A stretch of 64,000 nucleotides of DNA, from positions 16,088-80,087 of the forward strand of contig QZFT01000040.1 in the NCBI GenBank assembly GCA_003600225.1, written 5' to 3'. The first letter of the stretch is position 1; every line of letters begins with the position of its first letter. This stretch comes from Pseudonocardiaceae bacterium YIM PH 21723 (GTDB lineage: Bacteria; Actinomycetota; Actinomycetes; Mycobacteriales; Pseudonocardiaceae). Both the position numbers and the translations under genes were made by a program. The notes beneath the pieces were generated by a model, which had not been told where the DNA came from, ran no database searches, and saw only the letters and a program-made list of their open reading frames with translations. This document shows positions 14,601-21,698 of the stretch, one piece after another.

Positions 14601-16714
14601 GCCGCGTCGGTGAGCGACCAGAGCCCGGCCAAGTGCGCGGCGGCCACCTCGCCCGCCGCGTGACCCAGCAGGACGTCCGGCCGGACGCCGAACGCCTCCG
14701 CCTGCCGGAACAACGCCACCTGCACCGCGAACACCGCGGCGTGCGCGAACTGCGGCTGGTTCAGCAGTTCCGCGCTGCTGCCGAACATCACCTGGCTCAG
14801 CGGCTTGGGCAGGTGCCGATCCAGTTCCCGGCAGACCTTGCGCAGCTGGTCGGCGAACACCGGCATGGACTCGCGCAGCCCGAATCCGGTGCCCAGTCGC
14901 TGGCTGCCCAGCCCGGCGCACAGGAAGGCCAGGCCACCCGGCTGGGCGCCGTTGCCGACCACCAGCCCGGACGCCTCCTCACCGGCGGCCAGCGCGGCCA
15001 GCCCGGCGAGCAGCTCGTCGCGGCCGGCGGCGGTGAGCACGGCCCGGTGCTCGAACCGGGTGCGCCGGTTGAGCGTGTGGGCCACATCGGCGGGCGTCAG
15101 ATCCGCCCGGCCGGCCAGGTCGGCGTGCAGCCGCTCGGCCGCGGCGCGCAACGCGTCGGCGGTCCGGGCGGACAGCACCACCGGCTGTGCGCCGGCGCCG
15201 CCGTAGCGCAGCGGCCGGATCTCCTGAGCGGGTTCCTGCAGGATCAGGTGCGCGTTGGTGCCGGTCGCGCCGAGCGCGGAGATCGCGGCGCGGCGCGGCC
15301 GGCCGGTGCGCGGCCAGTCCCTGGTCTCGGTGAGCAGCTCGACGGCGCCCTCGGTCCAGTCGACGGCGGGCGTGGGCTCGGTGATGTGCAGCGTCTTCGG
15401 CAGCACCCCGTGCCGGATGGCCAGCACCATCTTGATCACGCCACCGACGCCACTGGCCGCCGCGGTGTGCCCGATGTTGGACTTCAGCGAGCCGAGCAGC
15501 AGCGGCCGCATCCGGTCGTGGCCGTAGGTGGTCTGCAACGCCTGCGCCTCGGCGGCGTCGCCCAGCGGGATTCCGCTGCCGTCGCCCTCCACGGCGTCGA
15601 TCTCGAAGCCGCTCAGCCCGGCGTTGGCCAGCGCCTGCCGGATCATCCGCTGCTGCGCGGGGCCGGTACCGGACTGGCCGAGCGCGGATCCGGCCAGCAC
15701 GGCGAGGATCGGGTGCCCGTTGCGGCGGGCCTCGGACATCCGCTCCAGCACGACCGTTCCGGCGCCCTCGGCCCAGCCGATGCCGTCGGCGGTCGCCGAG
15801 TAGGGCCTGCTCCGGCCGTCGACCGAGGTGTCGGTCCGCAGCGAGTCGGGGGTCACGAACACCTGTGCGCCACCGGCGATGGCCAGGGTGCACTCGCCCG
15901 TCCGCAACGCCTGCGCGGCCAGGTGCAGGGACACCAGGGAGGCCGAATCGGCGGCGTTGACGGTGAGCGCCGGACCCTTCAGGCCGAAGGTGGCGGCGAT
16001 GCGGCCGGAGGCGGCGCTCCGGGCGGCGGTGAACACACCGGCCCGGCTGCCACGCAGGCGGCGGGGATCGATGCCCGCGCTCTCCAGGGCCTCCCAGGAC
16101 GTTTCCAGCAGTAGTCGCTGTTGCGGGTCGAGCGCGGCGGCCTCGTCACCATCGATACCGAAGAACCCGGCATCGAATTCGGCGGCATCGTACAGAAAAC
16201 CGGCCTCACTGGGAAAAACAGACGTGTTGCTATCGAAAATATCGTCCAGTTCCCAGCCGCGGTCTTCCGGGAATGCGCCGGCGGCATCTCGCTCGTCGAT
16301 CAACAATTTCCACAGGTCATCCGGAGTCCGGACGCCACCGGGATAACGGCAGGCCATACCGACGACCACGATCGGATCCGCGTCGGGCAGCCCGTTCTCG
16401 GCGGCCACCGGGGCGGCCGGCAGGTGCTCGCCGGTCAGCCGGGTCAGCAGCCACTCGGCGAGCTCGTCCGGGGTCGGCTGGTCATAGGTCAGCGTCGCGG
16501 GCAGCTTGAGCCCGGTCACCTGCGACAACCCCGCGCGCAGCCGCTCGGCGGAGTGCGCGGTGATACCCAGGGCACGCCAGGACGCGAGCGGGTCGATCCG
16601 CTGTTCCGCCGGTTGTTCCAGTGCCGCGTTGACCTGCTCCCGGACAACAGTTGTGATCATGGACTCACGATCCTTGACGGTCATCATCGATAACCGTTGC
16701 CGCAGTTCGCTCAC
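11669..16714 (-). CDS. Stand-alone polyketide-synthase-like protein with every catalytic site lost
   Basis: This 1681-residue open frame is arranged as ACP - KS - AT - repeat linker - KR - TE. Folds are recognisable: 'DPQQRLLLETSWEALESAGI', 'KSNIGHTAAASG', 'GTNAHLIL', 'YPFQRERYW', 'GTVLITGGTAGIG' and a TE-like end. Catalytic residues are replaced: ACP Ser by A53; KS Cys by D256 (N253-AADSAS); KS His of HGTGT by D378; AT GHSxG Ser by A686, with about 110 residues including its His missing; KR Lys, Ser, Tyr and Asn by T1291, E1315, S1328 and G1332; TE Ser by G1550. H416 and H1656 remain. Residues 875-957 are repeats of VREVPVEV type. Start GTG 16714 has GGAG 6 bases upstream. No other biosynthetic gene is adjacent. 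A scaffold, binding or regulatory role is possible but unproven. Confidence 0.85.
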   Translation of the reverse strand: MSELRQRLSMMTVKDRESMITTVVREQVNAALEQPAEQRIDPLASWRALGITAHSAERLRAGLSQVTGLKLPATLTYDQPTPDELAEWLLTRLTGEHLPAAPVAAENGLPDADPIVVVGMACRYPGGVRTPDDLWKLLIDERDAAGAFPEDRGWELDDIFDSNTSVFPSEAGFLYDAAEFDAGFFGIDGDEAAALDPQQRLLLETSWEALESAGIDPRRLRGSRAGVFTAARSAASGRIAATFGLKGPALTVNAADSASLVSLHLAAQALRTGECTLAIAGGAQVFVTPDSLRTDTSVDGRSRPYSATADGIGWAEGAGTVVLERMSEARRNGHPILAVLAGSALGQSGTGPAQQRMIRQALANAGLSGFEIDAVEGDGSGIPLGDAAEAQALQTTYGHDRMRPLLLGSLKSNIGHTAAASGVGGVIKMVLAIRHGVLPKTLHITEPTPAVDWTEGAVELLTETRDWPRTGRPRRAAISALGATGTNAHLILQEPAQEIRPLRYGGAGAQPVVLSARTADALRAAAERLHADLAGRADLTPADVAHTLNRRTRFEHRAVLTAAGRDELLAGLAALAAGEEASGLVVGNGAQPGGLAFLCAGLGSQRLGTGFGLRESMPVFADQLRKVCRELDRHLPKPLSQVMFGSSAELLNQPQFAHAAVFAVQVALFRQAEAFGVRPDVLLGHAAGEVAAAHLAGLWSLTDAAAIIAGYGRLRQRHPEPSEASADQLAGYRAVLAKAAVRPVSIPLISAVTGRVATEAQLADPEYWLHQARGAMSFVDALHKLREFQVGHLLELGTASVLPAPARDALNDVVLVPMLLQDGAEPQALLDALAELHVDGLPVDWPTDGKLVSLPTYPFQRERYWPAAEAAGATVREVVREVPVEVVREVEVVREVEVVREVPVEVVREVEVEVVREVPVEVIREVEVPVEVISEVEVIREVPVEVIREVEVVREVFIPEQRPELGAVSMESAKSALSMETAYREDWILLPEQEKTKTGRWLVVAPPSAEPLARQIGAQLGGFLLTVNPAWDRAQLTEVLRELPEVDGMLSLLSAEESEHRSGLAVGLAMTVDLVQVLAELGIERPLWCVTRGAVSTSDTDPVRNPAQAMFWGIGQTLAMELPTLWGGLIDLPALPGAEDLARLPIAVAGVDDERQLAIRDSGLWVRRVVPVEQQTAATPWQPSGTVLITGGTAGIGAEVARRLATLGVDRLVLTARPGAGQPGPLRELAALGVRAQVIECDLTSEEQVRTLLEPLRGELTAVVHAVSGAAGRTRLAGLELTEFAAVLNETVAGATHLHTLLDRKDLDAFVLCGEQAGVWGDSGRPASAAGGAYLTALAQQRVADGLTGTALAVANSEERVVDTLLSAVGAGEAAVLVADLDLREFSRPGRLLAALAVPEPLADAAEEPVAAASADSGLRGLLRKAVDGHNLDVGLEVLAAAAKLRPGFDSLTGFGERPPAQRLADGPVPMGHGQRNLVCVPSLLLPSGAKAYAELGRFWEGRRTAHAGELPGFGADQALPMSVEDAIEVLVADLRREFVTREVILVGHGTGGWLAHAVAERLEGIGGELGGLVLLDAVPSWSTLRSLLTVDDTATDDQLTAMARYLELFADWEPGQLRAPRLLMRAERPIAGLTADDWKSDWLAGCNLSTVPGDHHSMLTEHARTTAAAVDHWTGIPERA
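13770..13816. repeat. Family D palindrome in frame inside the PKS-like gene
   Basis: The 20-bp arms at 13770-13789 and 13797-13816 are exact complements separated by 7 bases. Each arm contains TTTCCATGGAAA. They encode residues 967-982 (AVSMESAKSALSMETA) between the VREV repeat linker and the KR domain. Arm outline GCACTTTC-NNNN-GAAA matches the copy at 9091-9159. Confidence 0.88.
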
Positions 16715-17005
16715 GATCAGCTCCGGGTTAGCCGCAGTCGAAAATAGCCCGGGAATCATAACGGCCCATAGTGATGGGAATTCGACCCCCACCGACTTAG
16801 GTGACGAACATCGAATGTATATGGACATCACCGCAGGCAAGCGCTATCCCACTGGCCGAAACCGTTGACCGTCCACTTTGTCCATCCACAATGGACAATT
16901 TACCGGCGTGTCTTGGCGCTTATTCGGCGTGTCCAATTAGTTGATCTTGGTAAATGTGATCTTGTCGGCGGTTTTTTGGGGGAATGGGGGTGGGGGTGGG
17001 GTCTG
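16715..17005. promoter_or_regulatory. Upstream region of the PKS-like gene with an inverted repeat
   Basis: This 291-base stretch is more AT-rich than its surroundings and holds no convincing gene. At 16878-16898 there is TTGTCCAT-N5-ATGGACAA, an 8-bp-arm inverted repeat about 165 bases upstream of the PKS start, of operator size. No confident -35/-10 pair could be chosen. Confidence 0.45.
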
Positions 17006-17222
17006 GGCTGTTGGCGAAGGATGGCTTTGGAGGGGGAGACGGGTTGGGGCCGCGTCTTTCCTGCCGGGCTGCTGGGTGGGGGCACGCCGGTCTGGCTTTT
17101 GGGCTTCCGCCTCGGGCTTTGATCGCGTCCTGTGCGGACCTGCGCTGGCTGCGTGGACCTGCGCGTGGCTGAAGTGACCACTGCGCCTGATGGTGCTCCT
17201 GTGGGTGAACGGGCATCGAGTT

Positions 17223-17272
17223 ATCCGTCTTCAAGACCGAAAAGCACCCTGTTTTCGGTCTTGAAGACGGAT
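17223..17272. repeat. Family B palindrome (CGTCTTCAAGAC core), inside element copy 1
   Basis: The 21-bp arms at 17223-17243 and 17252-17272 are exact complements around an 8-base loop. The arm core CCGTCTTCAAGAC is shared with the palindrome at 63041. Confidence 0.85.
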
Positions 17273-17304
17273 TACCCTCTTGGTCCATTGTGGACTGTGG
17301 GGTT

Positions 17305-17356
17305 GTTCCATCTTCAAGATGGATTTGGGGGCCCGGATCCATCTTGAAGATGGAAC
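17305..17356. repeat. Family B palindrome (CATCTTCAAGATG core), inside element copy 1
   Basis: The 20-bp arms at 17305-17324 and 17337-17356 are exact complements. The core CCATCTTCAAGATGG and spacer TTGGGGGCCCGG are nearly identical to the copy at 40457. Confidence 0.87.
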
Positions 17357-17592
17357 ATTGCCGACCGGTTCACCCACAGGGGCACCACTGGTCACGGCAG
17401 CCCCAGGAGTCACGCGCAGGTCCGCGCAGGCCCGCGCAGGTCCGTGACGGAGGCGATCAAGGCCCGGCGACGAAACCCGAAAGCACAGACCGGCGTGCCC
17501 CCACCCAACACGCCGGCAGGAAAGACCACGCCCCCAGCCCGTCTCCCCCTCCAAAGCGTCCTTCGACAACAGCCCAAACCAGCCGACAGCCC

Positions 17593-18459
17593 CTACGACA
17601 ACTGCTCCTTGTCGGCGATCTCCGACCAGAACTCGCGCAGTGACTGGTAGAGCTCCACCGCCAGCTCCGGTTCCCCGGCACGCAGCGCGGCCATCGCCGA
17701 CTGGACGTCCTCGGCCGTGGTGTCGCCGATCAGCGTCTCGTCGTCCATCAGACCGGCTAGGCCGCCGTAGTCCAGCTCCACCGCGGAATGCGGGTGGAAG
17801 TGGCCGAGCCAGCGCTCGGTGTCCCGCAGTACGCGGGTCGGGCCGTCCGGGCCGAGGGCCTCGCTGGCCACCTCGTACGCGGCGGCGATGCGGCGGCGGG
17901 CGTCGTCCATGGCGACCCGCCAGCACACGCGGCGCCGGCCGGCGTCCACCTCGATCACCCGCATGCCGGGGTCCACGAGCACGAACCAGGGCAGCGGCAC
18001 GGTCCAGGTCGAGGAGACCACGTGCACCGCCGCACCGCGCTGCTCGGCCATCACGGCCGACGCGCGGGCGCGCATGGACTCCTCGGGGGCGGGCAACGCC
18101 GCGAGCCGGACCACCTTGGGCGCGGTGGTGATGAAACTGACCAGGCCGGCGGCTATCCGGGGCCGCACATCCAATGGGCAGACCAGCGGCCCGGGGCCGA
18201 CCTGATTACGACGCTTGCCCGGGATCTCATCCGCGGACAGGGTGAGCACATCGAGGGGACGATCGGTTCGATCGTTGGGCAGCAATCGCGGCCCAACACT
18301 CAGCTGGGAACGCAACCAGAGCTCGCGCTCCCGCTTCCCCACCTCTGCCGGTTCCAGCGGACCGGCCTCGATGGCCTGCCACAGACGCCGCTGCATCGGC
18401 TCGCCGAAGGCGGACAGTGGCTCGTACACCCGCAAGTAGGCGACGAACGGACCTGACAC
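17593..18459 (-). CDS. Conserved hypothetical actinobacterial protein
   Basis: This 288-residue soluble protein is of unknown function. It begins VSGPFVAYLRVYEPLSAF and contains 'RQRLWQAIEAG'-like helices, 'GPLVCPLDVRPRIAAGLVSF', 'STWTVPLPWFVLVDP' and a C-terminal helical part ('LRAGEPELAVELYQSLREFW'). No signal peptide or transmembrane segment is visible. GTG 18459 is chosen because the conserved-looking part starts there; no good ribosome site is visible, and the frame stays open to 18624. It is divergent from the DUF3073 gene. The 569-bp repeat element follows its stop by 18 bases. Confidence 0.65.
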   Translation of the reverse strand: MSGPFVAYLRVYEPLSAFGEPMQRRLWQAIEAGPLEPAEVGKRERELWLRSQLSVGPRLLPNDRTDRPLDVLTLSADEIPGKRRNQVGPGPLVCPLDVRPRIAAGLVSFITTAPKVVRLAALPAPEESMRARASAVMAEQRGAAVHVVSSTWTVPLPWFVLVDPGMRVIEVDAGRRRVCWRVAMDDARRRIAAAYEVASEALGPDGPTRVLRDTERWLGHFHPHSAVELDYGGLAGLMDDETLIGDTTAEDVQSAMAALRAGEPELAVELYQSLREFWSEIADKEQLS

Positions 18460-18687
18460 ACCAGAAATGGTGCCATGCGCAGGGCCATCGTGGTGATGAA
18501 TGTGTCCTGACACCCGCTTCCCGACCGGACGGATTTCGTAACCGAGGTCAGTATCACCTCGCGAACCGCCGCCTGCGCGTCGCCCGAATCGGGGTGGGCA
18601 CGGTACGGTAGGGCCCAGGAACAATGTCGAGACTCACGGGGCCGCCTTTCCCCTGGCCGCCCCGTACGTGTGCGAGGGGGTCGAGCC

Positions 18688-18894
18688 ATGGGCCGCGGCC
18701 GGGCAAAGGCCAAGCAGACGAAGGTGGCGAGAGAGCTCAAGTACAGCTCCCCCACCACGGACTTCACGGCTCTGCAGCGCGAGCTATCAGTCGTTGAGGA
18801 ACGTGAGGCCGCCGAAGCGCGGGCTCGTGAGGCCGCCGATTCGCGGTCGAACGAGGACCGGGTGGACGAAGACCCATACGAGGACTACAGGTAG
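18688..18894 (+). CDS. DUF3073 small basic protein
   Basis: This 68-residue actinobacterial protein is of unknown function. The start MGRGRAKAKQTKVARELKY is the DUF3073 signature; the rest is acidic and Glu/Ala-rich, ending DEDPYEDYR. ATG 18688 follows GAGGGGG by 6 bases. The M. tuberculosis homologue Rv0810c lies beside purM in the same opposed orientation. A hairpin separates it from the PurM-like gene. Confidence 0.9.
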   Translation: MGRGRAKAKQTKVARELKYSSPTTDFTALQRELSVVEEREAAEARAREAADSRSNEDRVDEDPYEDYR

Positions 18895-18902
18895 TCCTCG
18901 CG

Positions 18903-18948
18903 CAGAAAATTCCCCCGCACCCGGTTCCGGGCGACGGGGGAATTTCTG
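18903..18948. terminator. Bidirectional hairpin between DUF3073 and the PurM-like gene
   Basis: CAGAAAATTCCCCCG (18903-18917) pairs with CGGGGGAATTTCTG (18935-18948) with one bulged base. It sits between converging stops. The CAGAAA ends recall the family D arms. Confidence 0.75.
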
Positions 18949-18954
18949 TTAGCC

Positions 18955-19983
18955 CTAGAACCTCGGGTGGTCGCCGACCAGCACGGCGCGATGTCCGGTT
19001 TCGGTCGCCTTGACGATCTCGCCGGCCGCCCAGGCGGGCACGTGCCGGGCGGTCAGCAGCGCCAGCGCGCGGTCGACGTCGTCCCGGCTGACCACGGCGA
19101 TCATGCCGATACCCATGTTCACCCGCTCTTCGAGGCGTTCCCGGCTGAGCTTGCCGCGCTGGCCGATCAACGCGAACAGCGGGCTCGGCGTCCAGGTACC
19201 GCGTTCCACCTGGGCGACCAGGCCGCCGGGGATCACCCTGGCCAGCGCCGACGCGATGCCGTCCTTGCCGATCTGCGCGAAGGCGCGCACCTCGGCCTCG
19301 GCCCGCAGCGCCAGGAGTTCCTTGGCGTAGATCCGGCTGGGCTCCAGGAGCTCCTCGCCGAGCGTGCGGCCGAACTCCTCGACGTGGCCCTCCAGGGGCA
19401 TCCGGGCGATGTCCACCAGCACGTGGCGGACGAGTTCGTAGCCGGAGGTGTGCAGGCCGGTGGCGCCCATCGCCAGGATGACGTCGCCGGGGCGCACCAG
19501 GTCGGCGCCCCACAGCTGCTCGCTCTCCTGGATGCCGACCGCGGTGGCGGACATGTCCAGCTCACCGCGGGACATGATCGAGGGCTGCTCGCACATCCCG
19601 CCACCCAGCAGCGGGCAGCCCGCCTGGGCCGCTCCCAGCTCGGTTCCGGTGCGCAGTTCGGTGAGCCACTCGGGCACCATCTTGCTGACGGTGATGTAGT
19701 CCTGCAGGAAGAGCGGTTCCGCTCCGGAGGCGACCAGGCCGTCCACCACGGCGGCGACCAGGTCGATACCGATGGTGCGGCGCAGATCCAGCTCGGCGGC
19801 GATCCCCAGTTTCGGGCCGACTCCGCCGGTCTTCGCGGCCAGCACCGGCTCGGTCCACCGGTCTGCTTTGAGCTTGAGGGTGTTGACCAGGCCAGAGGCG
19901 AATGGGGTGATATCCAGAGCTGGACTCCATTCGGCCTTGTCCATCGACAGCGCAAAGTCCACAGACTGCGCGTGTGTCGTCAC
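18955..19983 (-). CDS. PurM-like protein (AIR synthetase homologue) lacking the active-site signatures
   Basis: This 342-residue protein follows purF as in M. tuberculosis (Rv0808-Rv0809) and is clearly PurM-related: 'GIDLVAAVVDGLVASGAEPLFLQDYI', 'LEGHVEEFGRTLGEELLEP', 'VNMGIGMIAVV', ending GDHPRF. Residues normally invariant are changed. STDGVGTK is K-T-G53-G-V-G-P57-K; the second Asp of VVDD is G82; GGETAE is G-G-G129-M130-C131-E; SNGY is T-S180-G-Y; the TGGG loop is G239-K-D-G, and Asn further on is A246. The N-terminal 'YxxAGVDI' segment is also absent. Formation of aminoimidazole ribotide from FGAM is therefore unlikely. GTG 19983 follows AAGGGA; ATG 20001 is the alternative. A catalytic purM would be expected elsewhere in the genome. 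Confidence 0.8.
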   Translation of the reverse strand: MTTHAQSVDFALSMDKAEWSPALDITPFASGLVNTLKLKADRWTEPVLAAKTGGVGPKLGIAAELDLRRTIGIDLVAAVVDGLVASGAEPLFLQDYITVSKMVPEWLTELRTGTELGAAQAGCPLLGGGMCEQPSIMSRGELDMSATAVGIQESEQLWGADLVRPGDVILAMGATGLHTSGYELVRHVLVDIARMPLEGHVEEFGRTLGEELLEPSRIYAKELLALRAEAEVRAFAQIGKDGIASALARVIPGGLVAQVERGTWTPSPLFALIGQRGKLSRERLEERVNMGIGMIAVVSRDDVDRALALLTARHVPAWAAGEIVKATETGHRAVLVGDHPRF

Positions 19984-20057
19984 GACGACGATTCCCTTCA
20001 TCAGGCCAGCGGTGACCGCTCCCCGAATTCAGCAATCGGCGAGATGGCTGGACAAGG

Positions 20058-21608
20058 CTACGGCCGCCTTACGGCGTCCTCCGCACCGTACCCGCTAGGG
20101 AGGACAGGTTCTGCTTGCCCGCTGACGCCCTTTTCCAAACCTTCGAGCAGGTGTTTACCGATCAAGGCGTCATCCGGCAGCGGGATGGGGTATTTCCCGT
20201 CGAAACAGGCGGCGCACAACCGTGACCTGGGCTGTTCGGTCGCGGCCACCAGCTTGTCCAAGGATACGTAGCCCAGCGAGTCGGCGCCGAGTGAGCGGCG
20301 GATGCCGTCCTGGTCGAGGCCGTTGGCGATCAGCTCCGCGCGGGTGGCGAAGTCGATGCCATAGAAGCACGGCCACTTCACCGGGGGTGAGGAGATCCGG
20401 ACGTGGACTTCCAGTGCGCCGGCCTCACGCAGCATGCGCACCAGCGCGCGCTGGGTGTTGCCGCGCACGATGGAGTCGTCCACCACGACGAGGCGCTTGC
20501 CGCGGATGACGTCGCGCAGCGGGTTCAGCTTCAGCCGGATACCCAGCTGGCGGATGGTCTGCGAGGGCTGGATGAAGGTCCGGCCCACGTAGGAGTTCTT
20601 GACCAGGCCTTCGCCATAGGGGATACCGGAGGCCTGGGCGTAACCGATGGCCGACGGGGTACCGGAGGCGGGCACCGGGATGACCAGGTCTGCCTCGACC
20701 GGATGCTCCTCGGCCAGCTTGCGGCCGATCTCCACCCGGGTGGCGTGCACCGAACGGCCGGCGATGGTCATGTCCGGCCGGGCGATGTAGACGTACTCGA
20801 AGATGCAGCCCTTGGGATCCGGCGCGGCGAATCGCTGGCTGCGCAGGCCCTCGGCGTCGATGGCGATCAGCTCGCCGGGTTCGACCTCGCGGACGAAGGA
20901 GGCGCCGGTGATGTCCAGCGCGGCCGTCTCGGAGGCGACCACCCAGCCGCGCTCCAGCCTGCCGAGCACCAGCGGGCGGACACCGTGCGGGTCACGCGCG
21001 GCGTAGAGCGTGGTCTCGTCGTGGAAGACCAGCGAGAACGCGCCTTTCAGGGTGGGCAGCAGCGACATGGCCGCGCCCTCGATGCCCTGGTCCACCGACA
21101 GGTGCGAGAGCAGCTCACACGCCAGGTCGGAGTCGTTGGTGGCGCCGACGGCGCCGTTGTTCTTGCTCCGGGTCAGCTGGAGTTCCTGCACCCTGGCGAG
21201 CAGGTCGGCGGTGTTGACCAGGTTGCCGTTGTGCGCCATGGACAGGCTGGTGCCCACCGAGTTGGTGCGGAACGAGGGCTGCGCGTTCTCCCAGTTGCTG
21301 GAGCCGGTGGTCGAGTACCGGTTGTGCCCGATGGCCACGTGGCCACGCAGGCTGGACAGCACCTGCTCGTCGAAGACCTGGCTGACCAGTCCGAGGTCCT
21401 TGTAGACCACGACCTGGCGACCGTCGCCCACCGAGATGCCCGCGGCTTCCTGGCCCCGGTGCTGCAGGGCGTACAGGCCGTAGAAGCTCAGCTTGGCGAC
21501 TTCCTCGCCCGGAGCCCAGACACCGAATACACCACACTCCTCGTGGGGGCGGTCGTCGGTAGTGTCGTTCATGGACGGTGAGTCGCTGCTTGGCTGGTCG
21601 CAGACCAC
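20058..21608 (-). CDS. purF: Amidophosphoribosyltransferase PurF
   Basis: This 516-residue enzyme catalyses the committed step of purine synthesis, PRPP plus glutamine to phosphoribosylamine. The propeptide precedes the nucleophile Cys in 'HEECGVFGVWAPGEEVA'. The glutaminase domain continues with 'ALQHRGQEAAGI', 'GHNRYSTTGSSNWENAQP' and 'MAHNGNLVNT'. The PRPP loop is 'LVVVDDSIVRGNTQRALVRM', and 'LCAACFDGKYPIPLP' matches actinobacterial PurF. All catalytic residues are intact. GTG 21608 is chosen because GGGAG lies 6 bases upstream; ATG 21572 is possible. The PurM-like gene follows 74 bases downstream in the same operon. Confidence 0.96.
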   Translation of the reverse strand: MVCDQPSSDSPSMNDTTDDRPHEECGVFGVWAPGEEVAKLSFYGLYALQHRGQEAAGISVGDGRQVVVYKDLGLVSQVFDEQVLSSLRGHVAIGHNRYSTTGSSNWENAQPSFRTNSVGTSLSMAHNGNLVNTADLLARVQELQLTRSKNNGAVGATNDSDLACELLSHLSVDQGIEGAAMSLLPTLKGAFSLVFHDETTLYAARDPHGVRPLVLGRLERGWVVASETAALDITGASFVREVEPGELIAIDAEGLRSQRFAAPDPKGCIFEYVYIARPDMTIAGRSVHATRVEIGRKLAEEHPVEADLVIPVPASGTPSAIGYAQASGIPYGEGLVKNSYVGRTFIQPSQTIRQLGIRLKLNPLRDVIRGKRLVVVDDSIVRGNTQRALVRMLREAGALEVHVRISSPPVKWPCFYGIDFATRAELIANGLDQDGIRRSLGADSLGYVSLDKLVAATEQPRSRLCAACFDGKYPIPLPDDALIGKHLLEGLEKGVSGQAEPVLPSGYGAEDAVRRP

Positions 21609-21698
21609 CGAGAACTCCCTCGCATCGCCGGTCGGGCTATACATTGAAGTGTAAACGGCCTACGCACGTCCGAAACCCACGAGCGGTGTGACAGTCGA

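Larger units (their letters stand above)
17006..17574. repeat. 569-bp inverted-repeat element (copy 1)
   Basis: The ends at 17006-17043 and 17538-17574 are near-perfect inverted repeats of about 37 bp, sharing CTTTGGAGGGGGAGACGGG. Inner parts also pair imperfectly, for example CTTTCCTGCCGG and GGGGGCACGCCGGTCTG with their complements near 17490-17520, and GTGCTCCTGTGGGTGAAC (17193) with GTTCACCCACAGGGGCAC (17369). Two short palindromes occupy the centre. No protein-coding gene is credible within. The second copy is at 40231. The layout resembles a non-autonomous inverted-repeat element, and it abuts the stop of the next gene (17593). Confidence 0.8.

Noticed and set aside
4916..16114. Several long plus-strand frames opposite GH101, DUF5107 and the PKS-like gene (for example 4916-6514, 7030-9069, 11642-13564, 14204-16114).
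   Set aside because: Composition is repetitive Gly/Arg/Val/Leu typical of antisense shadows; no family similarity.
11669..16714. The KS domain considered as a decarboxylating KSQ loading module.
   Set aside because: KSQ has Gln in place of Cys and keeps both His; here it is Asp and the HGTGT His is also lost, and the AT is dead too.
18955..19983. PurM changes considered as sequencing errors.
   Set aside because: The substitutions are scattered over several separate motifs in one intact frame, which point errors would not give.
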